Shown here one piece after another: positions 8,828 through 18,106 of a DNA stretch of 64,000 nucleotides; the first letter of the stretch is position 1, and each line of letters starts with the position of its first letter. Below the pieces are notes generated by a model. It ran no database searches. It was not told where the DNA came from and saw only the letters and a program-made list of their open reading frames with translations. The stretch is taken from contig JACPDG010000062.1 of NCBI GenBank assembly GCA_016184125.1, positions 1 to 64,000 of the forward strand, read 5' to 3'. The position numbers were made by a program, and so were the translations under genes. Origin of the DNA: Candidatus Rokuibacteriota bacterium (GTDB lineage: Bacteria; Methylomirabilota; Methylomirabilia; Rokubacteriales; CSP1-6).

Positions 8828-9408
8828 CAGCGAGCTCCCTTCGACGGGATGAACCGCGTGGGGCGCTTCGGCGCCGGCTTCGGCGTGAGCGCCTGGAACC
8901 GCGGCTGGTGCGGGTTGTGGCAGTGGGCGCAGAGCAGGTAGGTCTTGTGCCCGTTCCAGCTGCCGGCGCGGCGCCCGTGCACTCCGGCGCGCCAGTCGCG
9001 GTACTTCTCACCGTGGCACTGGCCACACAAGCGGTACGATTCCTCGAACTTCACGGGCTCGCCGCTCGCCAGGTGCAGCACGTCGCGGTTCTGCGCGTCG
9101 TGGCAGTCGAGGCACCAGCGGTGCGCCTCGTCGTGGCGGAGCGTGATCTCGGTGTGCATGTCGGTCAGGACCCGACGCTCGCGGTTCGGCTCCATGCCGG
9201 CGTGGCAGTTCGAGCACGGGAAGATGCCCTCCGAGAACGGCGGCGGGGGCACCTCCACGCGCTCCGCGGGCACGGTCACGCGCCCCTCGGGCGCGGCCAC
9301 GCGCTCCGCGGGCGCGGTCACGGCGGCCGGGGTGGGACGGGCGTCGCCGGCGAGGGACAGCGCCGGCGACGCGAGGACGGCGAGCGCGAAGACGACGGCA
9401 CGTGTCAT
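8827..9408 (-). CDS. exported tetrahaem c-type cytochrome
   Basis: The product has 193 residues, with a Sec signal 'MTRAVVFALAVLASPALSLA' and four CxxCH haem attachment sites: CSNCH 65, CLDCH 99, CGQCH 128, CAHCH 160. Several extra histidines ('LRHDEAHRW', 'GVHGRR') could be distal ligands. Between signal and first haem lies a threefold imperfect repeat around 'APAERV/APEGRV/VPAERV', probably a flexible linker. I take the ATG at 9408 because the signal peptide begins there. It precedes the ferredoxin and NrfD genes, so it is probably the periplasmic electron donor or acceptor of that complex. Confidence 0.88.
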   Translation of the reverse strand: MTRAVVFALAVLASPALSLAGDARPTPAAVTAPAERVAAPEGRVTVPAERVEVPPPPFSEGIFPCSNCHAGMEPNRERRVLTDMHTEITLRHDEAHRWCLDCHDAQNRDVLHLASGEPVKFEESYRLCGQCHGEKYRDWRAGVHGRRAGSWNGHKTYLLCAHCHNPHQPRFQALTPKPAPKRPTRFIPSKGAR

Positions 9409-9422
9409 GGCGTTCGTCCCCG

Positions 9423-9905
9423 TCACGCGGACCTGAGCGCGACCATCTGCTGCATCTGGCGCAGCCACATCGCCTGGAACACCTGCAGCCGGTGGCCCAT
9501 GACCACCGCTACGTTCCGGGTCACGGCGTAGCCGACGGCGGGTCGAGTCGCGAAGTGCTCGAGCAGCGCGGCACGCGAGAACGCCAGCACGTCGGTCTCG
9601 AGCGGCGCCGACGCCTTCAGCGTGAAGCGGTGCGGCGGGATCAGCGCGGACCACCCGATCGTCTCGCCGGGCAGGCGCTCCTCGACGAGGATGTCCTCGT
9701 CCCGCCCGAGCACCTGCATCGGCAGCGTGAGCGCGATGCGGCCGCGCGTGATGAGGTACATCCGCTCGGCCGTCTCGCCGAGCTTGAACAGCTGGGCACC
9801 GGGCGGGAGCGTCACCCGCGCGCCGAGGGCAAGCACGCCCTGCGCCTCCGCCGGCCCGAGGCCCTGCACGAGCTCGGATTGCGCGGTCGCCGTGGCGATG
9901 GTCAT
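9423..9905 (-). CDS. stand-alone cyclic-nucleotide-binding-fold protein (no HTH)
   Basis: The product has 160 residues, consisting of one cNMP beta-roll ('GAQLFKLGETAERMYLITRGRIALT') and a short helical tail, with no helix-turn-helix. Crp/Fnr regulators are ~220 residues, so this is not a complete transcription factor. The phosphate-cassette region reads 'GETIGWSALIPPHRFTLKA' and lacks the usual FGE...R-(S/T)-A signature, so cAMP binding is doubtful; redox or other small-molecule sensing is possible. It overlaps the preceding small membrane protein gene and lies 14 bp before the cytochrome gene, inside the putative sigma-54 operon. Confidence 0.75.
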   Translation of the reverse strand: MTIATATAQSELVQGLGPAEAQGVLALGARVTLPPGAQLFKLGETAERMYLITRGRIALTLPMQVLGRDEDILVEERLPGETIGWSALIPPHRFTLKASAPLETDVLAFSRAALLEHFATRPAVGYAVTRNVAVVMGHRLQVFQAMWLRQMQQMVALRSA

Positions 9906-10252
9906 CAGTTCAGCAATGGCGAGGTGGTGCGGCCATGCAGCGACTCGGGCGTCGGGCGATCCAGGAACGCCTCGGCGGCGGCCTGTTCGAGGCGGATGTG
10001 CCGCTCGATCTGGAGCAGCAGGGCCTCGGGTCGCACGGTGGGCGGGCGCCGGTTCAGCGGGATCGGCGGGCTCGGCGGCGTGACCGCATCCTCCGCGAAG
10101 AACCGCGGTGCGGCGGCCGGTCGCGCCTCGGCGAGCTGCTCGGCGCTGACGCGGTCGGCTGCGTCCGGCTCGCTCGATGCCGCCGAGAACGCGAGGGCAG
10201 TCACCGCCAGGCACAACAGCGACACGAACACGACCATCAGGAAGAGCTCCAT
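9905..10252 (-). CDS. small membrane-anchored protein of unknown function
   Basis: The product has 115 residues. An N-terminal hydrophobic helix ('LFLMVVFVSLLCLAVTALAF') is followed by a soluble Ala/Pro-rich tail, probably periplasmic. I start it at the ATG for 'MELFLMVV' because a strong AAAGGAGG lies eight bases upstream; the frame extends further upstream but crosses the promoter. It is the first gene of the redox operon and its TGA overlaps the next ATG. I recognise no domain. By position it may be an assembly or anchoring factor for the cytochrome complex. Confidence 0.65.
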   Translation of the reverse strand: MELFLMVVFVSLLCLAVTALAFSAASSEPDAADRVSAEQLAEARPAAAPRFFAEDAVTPPSPPIPLNRRPPTVRPEALLLQIERHIRLEQAAAEAFLDRPTPESLHGRTTSPLLN

Positions 10253-10288
10253 CGCGGGCCTCCTTTTCTCCAATGGCGGCGTGCCCAT

Positions 10289-10305
10289 CGCAGATTCGAT
10301 GCCAG
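10289..10305 (-). promoter_or_regulatory. predicted sigma-54 (-24/-12) promoter of the cytochrome operon
   Basis: On the minus strand the bases read CTGGCATCGAATCTGCG. GG and GC elements are separated by exactly ten bases, matching the TGGCAC-N5-TTGC type. Transcription would start near 10276, leaving a ~24-nt leader with a good ribosome site before the first gene. A sigma-54 activator with an intact GAFTGA motif is encoded divergently next door, which supports the site strongly. Confidence 0.7.
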
Positions 10306-10335
10306 AGCCGGCACCGCGAATTTCGGCCTGCAATG

Positions 10336-10362
10336 CGCGTCCGCCCGCCGCGCGCGGACGCG
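10336..10362. promoter_or_regulatory. dyad, candidate activator site upstream of the sigma-54 promoter
   Basis: CGCGTCCG and its exact complement CGGACGCG are separated by 11 bases, about 30-60 bp upstream of the -24 element. NtrC-type activators bind such dyads. A hairpin with no regulatory role is the alternative. Confidence 0.35.
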
Positions 10363-10429
10363 ACCTGTCAGCCTGTCATGTCACACCTGACGGATGGACC
10401 GTTGACGGAGGGGGTCGGAAGTTGCGAGG

Positions 10430-12327
10430 ATGCGGGGGTTTCGCGAGGTGCCCATGCGCATGCCCGGGCGCTTGTCGAGCATGACCGTCGGTCTCGCCGT
10501 CGGAATCACCGCGGCAGTCGTCATCGCATGCGCTGCCGCGGCGTACTTCTACTCGCTCCATCACTTCGAGAGCCTGCTCGACACGGCTCGGCGCACCGCG
10601 CTGGCGCAGGGGGAGCTGATCCAGGCGGCGCTCGAGCACCAGATGATCGAGAAGGACCGCAGCCTGATCCAGCGCATGATCCAGACGTTCGGCCGCCAGC
10701 CGGGCGTCGAGCGCGTGATGCTGCTGGATCGGCACGGCGTCGCCCGGTACGCGAGCCGCCCGCTCGACGCCGGCGAGCTCTCGCTGTCGTCGCCGACGTG
10801 CCAGGCGTGCCACCGCTACCCGCCGGAGGAGCGGGGATCGTCCCGCGTCATCGATACCCGGGGCGGGGCGGTGCTGCGCACCGTCATCCCGGTCCGCAAT
10901 CGCGAGGCGTGTTACGGATGCCACGACCCGTCCCGCCGGATCAACGGCGTCCTGATCCTCGACCTCAACGCCGAGGAGATCCGCGCCGAGATGAACTCGG
11001 ATCTGCGCCTGCTGGTGGTGGGCACGTCTGCCCTCGCGCTCGTGCTCGTCGGTGCCATCGGCCTCGTCGTCCGGCTGGTGGTCCTGCGCCGGCTTCGACG
11101 CTTCGAGACCACCGCTCGTCTGATCGCCGCCGGCGATCTGGCGCGGCGCGTCCCCGCGAGCGGGTCGGACACCGTGGCGTGGCTCGCACGGGAGTTCAAC
11201 ACGATGGCCGACTCGGTGACCGGCCTGGTCAGCGAGGTGGGGGATCAGCGGGAGCGCCTCGAGCGGATCATCAACAGCATCGACGACGGGATCGTGGTGC
11301 TGGATTCCGAGCGGCGGGTGATCGCCGCCAACGACGCGTTCCTCGAGCGCACGGGCCGGGACCGCCGCGACGTGCTCGGCTGTTGCTGTACCGACGGCAT
11401 TCCCCCCGGGATGTGCACCGTCGCCGACTGCCCGACGCTCGCTTGCCTGGCCTCCGGGCAGCGCCAGGTGCGCATCTGCGAGCGGCGCACCGCGGACGGG
11501 ACGATCGCGTGGGAGGAGGTGCACACCTCGCCGATCCGGGACCCCGCGGGCACCATGGTGCAGGTCGTCGAGGTGTGGCGCGACATCTCCGATCGGCGCG
11601 CGGCCGAGGCCCGCCTGGCCGAGTCGCACCGGCTCGCCTCGCTCGGAATGCTCGCGTCCGGTTTCTCGCACGAGCTCAACACGCCGCTGGCGACCGTCCT
11701 GACCTGCGTCGAGGGGATCCTGCGGGACGCGCAGGGCGGGCCGACCGGCGACGCCGGCCTCGGGCACATCGCCGACAGCGCCGCGATCGCGCGGGAGCAG
11801 GTGCTGCGCTGCCGGGGCATCACGCAGCACTTCCTGCGGCTGTCGCGCGGGCAGAGCTCGCCCGGCGACATCGTCGATCTCCCCACGACCGTGGCCGCCG
11901 TCGCGCGGCTCGTCGAGCCGACGGCGCGCGAGCGCCGGGTCCGGATCGAGGTGCACGCCCCGCCCGAGGGGCTGCACGTGCGCGCCGACGCGGCCGACCT
12001 TCAGCACGCGCTCATCAACCTCCTGCTCAATGCCGTCCAGGCCTGCCCGGCGGGCGGGACCGCGCGGATCGAGGTCGAGGGCAGCGACCCGGTGCACCTG
12101 CGCGTGAGCGACAACGGCTGCGGGATCGCCCCCGAGGACCAGAAGCGGATCTTCGAGCCGTTCTTCAGCCTGCGGAAGGGTGGCACCGGACTCGGCCTGT
12201 TCCTGTCGCTGAACTTCGTCCGGCGCTGGGGCGGCGACATCGCCGTCACCAGCACGCCGGGCGCCGGCTCCACGTTCGACGTCGTCATGCCGGCGCCGGC
12301 GGGCAGGGTCGGACCCGGGGCCACGGC

Positions 12328-12331
<4 letters not shown>
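10430..12331 (+). CDS. membrane sensor histidine kinase with two periplasmic CxxCH haem motifs and a Cys-rich PAS domain
   Basis: The product has 633 residues. TM1 spans about 17-41; a periplasmic domain of ~150 residues carries CQACH (124-128) and CYGCH (161-165); TM2 is about 192-218; HAMP follows, then a PAS domain (~270-390) with cysteines at 318, 319, 320, 329, 334, 339 and 350, then HisKA (His414 in 'GFSHELNTP') and HATPase ('NNGCGI'-like N box, 'GTGLGLFLS'). The haem motifs suggest covalent c-type haem and sensing of redox state or a gas. The PAS cysteines could hold an iron-sulfur cluster or zinc. It overlaps its response regulator by 4 bp and is divergent from a cytochrome operon. 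A shorter start at 10454 is possible. Confidence 0.85.
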
Positions 12332-13707
<1,376 letters not shown>

Positions 13708-13714
13708 ACCGATC

Positions 13715-13736
13715 CGGACGCCCACCTCGGCGTCCG
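13715..13736. terminator. bidirectional hairpin between convergent genes
   Basis: A perfect 8-bp stem, CGGACGCC and complement, with a 6-nt loop fills the 29-bp gap between the regulator stop and the stop of the convergent CxxC gene. There is no long T-run on either side, so termination strength is uncertain. Confidence 0.6.
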
Positions 13737-14030
13737 TCATTCGCGCCAGTCGTTCGTCGCTTCTTCGGTGATGTGCGGGACGTCGAAGCGGAGCCATGCG
13801 ACGTGGATCACGTGCTTCTGCGCGAGGCACCCCGAGCAGAACCACGTTTCCTGGTCGAACTCGTGCGAGCCCGCGAGCGCGATGAACGCGTACCGGACCT
13901 CGCGAGCGCTGACGGCGAGCCGCTGGGCCAGGCACTCGTCGCAGAACGCGTGGCCGGGGTGGTCCCGGAGCACGCGGGCCGCCTCGATGCCGATCCTGGT
14001 CGCGGAGATCTCGAGTCCTCCTTCCCGCAT
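13737..14030 (-). CDS. small protein with two CxxC motifs, unknown function
   Basis: The product has 97 residues and two CxxC pairs, 'FCDECLAQRL' and 'FCSGCLAQKH', about 36 residues apart, which suggests one structural zinc site (zinc ribbon or treble-clef-like). The segment between, 'REVRYAFIAL', looks like the start of a small winged helix. The start at 'MREGG' has a GGAAGGAGG inside the coding frame just after it, so translation may begin slightly downstream. It is convergent with the sigma-54 regulator. I do not recognise a named family. Confidence 0.6.
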   Translation of the reverse strand: MREGGLEISATRIGIEAARVLRDHPGHAFCDECLAQRLAVSAREVRYAFIALAGSHEFDQETWFCSGCLAQKHVIHVAWLRFDVPHITEEATNDWRE

Positions 14031-14227
14031 GGCTGAAGTGACCGTTGGTGAAGCAACGGTGGTACCAGCTGAGCGTCGCGCCGGTGGCCCTCGAATCCGG
14101 GTACTTGTGGTCGCCTGGGCTCGGCGGATCGAGGTAGTCGGTGCCTCAACGCGCCGGAAGTGTCACGTTGACCTTGACCGGCGAGAGCTTCTCGGCGCCC
14201 GGCGGGTCTGCTATGATCCGGGTCGCC

Positions 14228-14446
14228 ATGCCTCAAGGCCTGCGCGACCTCGTCGGTCGGGCGATGATCGATCCCGACTTTCTCGCCGACCTGCAACGGT
14301 CACCCGACACGGTCCTCGCCCAGTACCAGCTGACGGACGGCGAGCAGACGACGGTCCGCCGCGCGCTGGCGCGGCTCGCGAGCACGCCATCGAACCAGCG
14401 CGCGCACGCGCTGCACAGCGCTCTGATCCGTCGCGTGGCGACTTAA
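14228..14446 (+). CDS. Os1348/nitrile-hydratase-leader-like small protein (possible RiPP precursor)
   Basis: The product has 72 residues. 'LVGRAMIDPDFLADLQ' plus 'SPDTVLAQYQLTDGEQ' matches the short helical domain of the NHLP clan (Os1348 type), known both as RiPP leader peptides and as stand-alone proteins. The C-terminal ~22 residues ('STPSNQRAHALHS' onward) would be the core; they contain Ser and Thr but no Cys. A TATGAT hexamer lies 11 bp upstream of the ATG, so the mRNA may be nearly leaderless; an in-frame ATG at 14213 overlaps that hexamer. The following genes encode a cNMP-binding protein and a PqqD-domain membrane protein. Confidence 0.6.
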   Translation: MPQGLRDLVGRAMIDPDFLADLQRSPDTVLAQYQLTDGEQTTVRRALARLASTPSNQRAHALHSALIRRVAT

Positions 14447-14448
14447 TT

Positions 14449-14756
14449 CATGGGGGGACTATCGAGGCCCCCCAAACCCCCCACGCTCGGAGCGCCCCGG
14501 CGCAGCCGTGGCGCTCCTCGATCACACGTTTCGTTCACGGGCCGGAAGATGGGGGGACCAACGAAGCGCCCCAAACCCCCCACGCTCGGAGCGCCCCGGG
14601 GGGTGCGCGGACGCACCCGACGCAGCCGTGGCGCTCCTCGATCACACGTTTCGTTCACGGCTCTCAAGGCATCCGATGGTCGAGCCGCGCCCCGGGTCCC
14701 CCGGGGCGCGTGCGAACGATCGGGGGGCTTGGGGGGCATCGTTAGTCCCCCCATGA
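14449..14756. repeat. G6/C6 hairpin repeat locus 1 (two direct units, one inverted)
   Basis: Unit a starts at ATGGGGGG 3 bp after the preceding stop codon; unit b starts at 14549; unit c (14679-14756) is inverted and ends CCCCCCATGA. Each direct unit is G6, ~10 nt, C6, AAA, C6, then a GC-rich palindrome and a tail near TTTCGTTCACGG. Unit b carries the extra GTGCGCGGACGCAC module. It fills the 335-bp gap between the NHLP-like gene and the cNMP-binding gene; I see no gene in it. Confidence 0.85.
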
Positions 14757-14781
14757 CCAGAGACACCCGCGTTCCTCCGCG

Positions 14782-15282
14782 GTGACTCGGTCCTCCGACG
14801 TCGCGGCGTTCCTCGCGCGGGTGCCCCTGTTCGCGCGGGTGGCCCCGGCCGATCTCGAGGCCGTCGGCCAGCGACTGCGTGAACGCACGCTCAGGAAGGG
14901 GCAGGTGCTCTTCCGCGAAGGCGAGGCCGGCGAGGAGATGTACGTCGTCCGGCAGGGATCGATGGTCATCTCGAAGCCCGTCACGGGCAACGTGGAACAG
15001 GTGCTCGCCCGTGCGGGGCCCGGCGACTTCTTCGGCGAGATGAGCCTGTTCGATCGCGCCCCGCGCTCGGCGACGTTGCAGGCGGAGACCGACACGACGC
15101 TGCTCGTGCTCGACCGGGACAATCTCGAGCGGCTGATCGAGACGAGCCCGGCGGCCGCCGCGTCGTTCTTTCACGCGCTCGTGCGCGTCTTCATCGAACG
15201 GCTCCGCAACTCCACGGATCTCGTGGCGGAGGTGACTCGCTGGGGCCTGGAGGCGACCGGCCTCGACGTCGAGGGCCGGTGA
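14782..15282 (+). CDS. cyclic-nucleotide-binding protein, single domain
   Basis: The product has 166 residues, GTG start. One cNMP-binding fold with an intact phosphate-binding cassette: 'GDFFGEMSLFDRAPRSATLQ' holds the FGE and Arg-Ser-Ala-Thr residues that grip cAMP/cGMP. A helical tail follows but no DNA-binding domain. The next gene, 20 bp downstream, encodes a PqqD/M50-like membrane protein; the two domains occur fused in other bacteria, so this is plausibly the regulatory subunit of that protein. Confidence 0.82.
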   Translation: MTRSSDVAAFLARVPLFARVAPADLEAVGQRLRERTLRKGQVLFREGEAGEEMYVVRQGSMVISKPVTGNVEQVLARAGPGDFFGEMSLFDRAPRSATLQAETDTTLLVLDRDNLERLIETSPAAAASFFHALVRVFIERLRNSTDLVAEVTRWGLEATGLDVEGR

Positions 15283-15301
15283 CCGCAGGGATGCCGCGCC
15301 G

Positions 15302-16531
15302 ATGAGCGAGCCCGCCGCCCCGACGCGCCGCGCGAAGCTCGAGCTGCTCGTCCGCAAGGAGGCGGACGACAGCTTCGAGATCAAGGAGGTCCCGAGCGCG
15401 CTCGCGTACGTGCAGTCGCGTCCCCAGCGTGTGCCGGCCGACGCGTTCGAGCTCGCTGAGGTCGCCTCGCGCGTCGCCGGCCAGCGCAACTACATCCTGA
15501 AGAACCGCGAGACCGAGCGCTTCCTCATCCTCTCCGTGCACGAGCGCTTCCTCTGGGAGCGGATGGACGGCCGGACGTCGCTCCAGGAAATGGCGACGGC
15601 CTACGTGCTCGAGTACGGGGAGTTCGACTTCGACATCATCCCGAATCTCATCCGGAAGCTCCAGCGCGCGCAGCTCCTCACGATGACCCCGACGTCGCGC
15701 CTGCGCCGCGCGCTGGCGCGCAACCGGCGGAAGCGCGTCGTCAAGGCCGTCGAGAGCACGCTCCTCGTGCTGGAGCGCGTGACCGTTTCGAGCCGTCGCG
15801 TCCACCCGATGTTCGTGCGGCTCTACCGGTGGGGCGGGCGCCTCATCTTCACGAAGGTGGTCACCGCGCTCGCGGTGATCCTCGCGATCGCAGGACTCCT
15901 CGCGGGCGTCCGGCTGACGCTCCACGCCGATGCCGTCACCGCCGGCTTCGGCGCGCACCTGTGGCTCGCGCTCGTCAGCGTGAAGCTGCTCTTCTTCTTC
16001 ACGCTCGCGGCGCACCAGATCGTGCACGGTCTGGCCCTCGTGCACTACGGGCGCCGCGTCCGCGAGTTCGGCTTCACGTTCCTGCACGGCTTCGTCCCGA
16101 CCTTCTACGTCGACGTGACCGACATTTTCATGGCCCAGCGGCGCGCGCGGGTGATCACCGCGGTCTCGGGCGCGGCGGTTCACCTGGTGCTCGGATCGAT
16201 CTGGTTCCTCATCGCCGACCGCTCGCCGGCCGGATTCACGCAGGCGTTCGCGGCGGCCTCGGGGATGATCCAGCTCCAGGCCTTCGTGCTCGCGCTCTAC
16301 CCGTTCTGCTTCATCGAGATGGACGGGTATCACATCCTCGTCGACGCGCTCGGCGTGCCGACGCTCAAGCAGGACGCGCTGGCCTTCATCGGGCGCCTGC
16401 TGCGCGGAGACCGGCCGGGGACGCTGACGCGTGAAAAGGCGCTGTGGCTCGCCTACGTCGCGCTGTCAGGGGTGTCGATCACGCTGTTCATCGCGTTCAA
16501 CGCCTGGCTCATCGTCCAGGCGATGCGCTGA
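15302..16531 (+). CDS. PqqD-like domain fused to an M50-like membrane metalloprotease homologue with degenerate active site
   Basis: The product has 409 residues. Residues ~55-130 resemble the PqqD/RiPP-recognition winged helix ('SVHERFLWERMDGRTSLQEM'). From ~180 the chain has several membrane helices typical of M50 'putative peptide zinc metalloprotease' proteins, with the usual 'FVPTFYVDVTD' and 'FIEMDGYHIL'. The zinc motif HExxH is replaced by HQIVH (238-242), removing the catalytic glutamate, so protease activity is doubtful; it may bind or transport peptides. It sits 20 bp after the cNMP-binding gene and ~0.9 kb after a leader-like small protein, suggesting a peptide-handling cassette. 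Confidence 0.75.
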   Translation: MSEPAAPTRRAKLELLVRKEADDSFEIKEVPSALAYVQSRPQRVPADAFELAEVASRVAGQRNYILKNRETERFLILSVHERFLWERMDGRTSLQEMATAYVLEYGEFDFDIIPNLIRKLQRAQLLTMTPTSRLRRALARNRRKRVVKAVESTLLVLERVTVSSRRVHPMFVRLYRWGGRLIFTKVVTALAVILAIAGLLAGVRLTLHADAVTAGFGAHLWLALVSVKLLFFFTLAAHQIVHGLALVHYGRRVREFGFTFLHGFVPTFYVDVTDIFMAQRRARVITAVSGAAVHLVLGSIWFLIADRSPAGFTQAFAAASGMIQLQAFVLALYPFCFIEMDGYHILVDALGVPTLKQDALAFIGRLLRGDRPGTLTREKALWLAYVALSGVSITLFIAFNAWLIVQAMR

Positions 16532-16547
16532 GTGACCGACTGACCTC

Positions 16548-16640
16548 ATGGGGGGCCCCGACATGGCCCCCCAAACCCCCCAACGCTCGCAACCGGCCCG
16601 GGGAACCCGGGCCGGTGCTCGACAGTGCGCTTGGCCGCCC
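16548..16640. repeat. G6/C6 hairpin repeat locus 2 (one unit)
   Basis: This single unit of the GGGGGGCCCCGACATGG class starts 16 bp after the PqqD/M50-like gene stop. G6 and C6 runs form an 8-bp stem; the distal palindrome is CGGCCCGGG and complement around a 3-4 nt loop. Confidence 0.85.
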
Positions 16641-16658
16641 CGGCTCGACCACCGCGAT

Positions 16659-18029
16659 TCACTCACGATCGCCTGACGGGGCCTGCGGCGGCTCGACGCC
16701 GCACGCGAGCGCCGCGACCGCCCGCGCGATGATCGGCCCGGCCGCGCCCGCGTCCGGATCCTCGTCGAGCGCGACAGTGCCGGCCTGCTGCTCGGGCGAC
16801 GACGCGGCGACGGTCTCCTGAGCTCGCGCCCGGAGCCAGTCGCCGAGCAGGGCCGCGAGCTCACCGAGGAGCGCGAAGCCGAGCTCCACGGCGCTGCGGT
16901 GGTCCGGGCGCGCCTGAAGGCGGCGGCGGGCGGCGTCGTGGATCCGGACCGACACCCGCGCGTGATCGCCCTCGATCTGCACGGCGTCACGCTCGATCGA
17001 CGCCCACTCGATGGCGAGTGTGGCGCCGGCCGAACGGACGAACGGCGCCAGCGCGGGCACGCTGGTCCTGGCGACGGCTTCGACGACGCCGCGCACCGCG
17101 TCGGGCGGCAATCGCCGCGGGACCATCTCGGGACGCGCCGGCGCGATGACGTCCAGAACGTTCCCGTCGCGCGCGAGCCGCAGGTGGTCCTCGATCGCCT
17201 CGCCGAGCGCCCAGAGCGAGCACACGACCGTGTCGCCGACGTCGCGCACGCGATGGACGGCGTGACGCTCGATGGACTGCCAGTCGGGCCGGTGATACGT
17301 CCGACCGCCCCACGAGACCTTCTCGACACGGCCTCTGAGCTGCACCACCGCGCCTGCGCGGTCGAACACGCGCTCGTGCGGCGCGGGCGACCACGCGAGG
17401 CCACGCGTCATGAACGCGGCGAGCGGGTCGCCGTCGATCGGCTCGTGCCGGAACGACTCGAGCAGCGAGAGGAAGAGCTGCTCGGACGGGTAGGGGCCGC
17501 GGTACGTCAGGCGATCTCCGCCGTGCTCGAGCGCGAGCGATGCGAGGAGATTCAGGATGGCGGTGCCGGCACCTCGCGGGAGCCGTGCGGGCTCGGCCAG
17601 CGCCGGGATCGTCGCGACGCGGCCGTACTCGACCGCCTCGAACACCGTGATGGCGCGCGCGCCAGCGACGCCGGGTCTGGTACCGGCCCATACCCGGTCG
17701 GACGACCCCCAGGGGGCGTCACTCGCGGCCCGAGGCTCGATCGTCACCCACGAGCCATCCGGGATCCGGAGGGCAGCCTCGGCGAGGGTCGTGTCCCCGC
17801 GCCACACGAGCGCCGCGAGGGCCGTCCCGTGGCGGTCGATCTCGAGAGCCCGGACGGGGTGCTGAGCGACGGGAACGAAGACCACCACCGTTCCGTGCGC
17901 GAGGCGGCGAACGGCAACCCCGCCGTGCGCGAGCCCATCGAGGACGAACCGGCGCGCCGCGGGCGTCAGGACGTCGGCCGCCGCGCTCGCGAGCCACGCG
18001 CGCACCCGGGCGGTCTCGCCGGCCTCCAC
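16659..18029 (-). CDS. large hypothetical protein
   Basis: The product has 456 residues, GTG start, with no signal peptide or membrane helix. It has mixed alpha/beta composition with patches such as 'EYGRVATIPALAEPARLPRG', 'EHGGDRLTYRGPYPSEQLF', and 'VEKVSWGGRTYHRPDW'. The C-terminus is helical, Ala/Arg-rich ('GFALLGELAALLGDWLRARA') and ends in an acidic Pro-rich tail. The reading frame has coding-like composition throughout and its stop is just past a G6/C6 repeat. I do not recognise the family. It is divergent from an amidase gene with 77 bp between; a TACAAT hexamer at 18041 could serve the amidase side. Confidence 0.65.
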   Translation of the reverse strand: MEAGETARVRAWLASAAADVLTPAARRFVLDGLAHGGVAVRRLAHGTVVVFVPVAQHPVRALEIDRHGTALAALVWRGDTTLAEAALRIPDGSWVTIEPRAASDAPWGSSDRVWAGTRPGVAGARAITVFEAVEYGRVATIPALAEPARLPRGAGTAILNLLASLALEHGGDRLTYRGPYPSEQLFLSLLESFRHEPIDGDPLAAFMTRGLAWSPAPHERVFDRAGAVVQLRGRVEKVSWGGRTYHRPDWQSIERHAVHRVRDVGDTVVCSLWALGEAIEDHLRLARDGNVLDVIAPARPEMVPRRLPPDAVRGVVEAVARTSVPALAPFVRSAGATLAIEWASIERDAVQIEGDHARVSVRIHDAARRRLQARPDHRSAVELGFALLGELAALLGDWLRARAQETVAASSPEQQAGTVALDEDPDAGAAGPIIARAVAALACGVEPPQAPSGDRE

Positions 18030-18106
18030 GGGCCGGATGATACAATGCGGGCCACGTCGATGCCGTTCACGCCGTCACGTCCTCGATCACTCCACGCTCC
18101 GGGTCC

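Noticed and set aside
6515..8941. 808-codon plus-strand frame opposite NrfD and ferredoxin genes
   Set aside because: Shadow frame; the minus strand holds complete signature motifs (four cysteine clusters, membrane helices).
9905..10333. Longer form of the small membrane protein starting at 10333
   Set aside because: The extension crosses the predicted promoter and lacks a ribosome site; the internal ATG has AAAGGAGG.
16659..18029. Possible fusion of the unknown protein with amidase function
   Set aside because: It is on the opposite strand with its own GTG start and shows no amidase signature residues.
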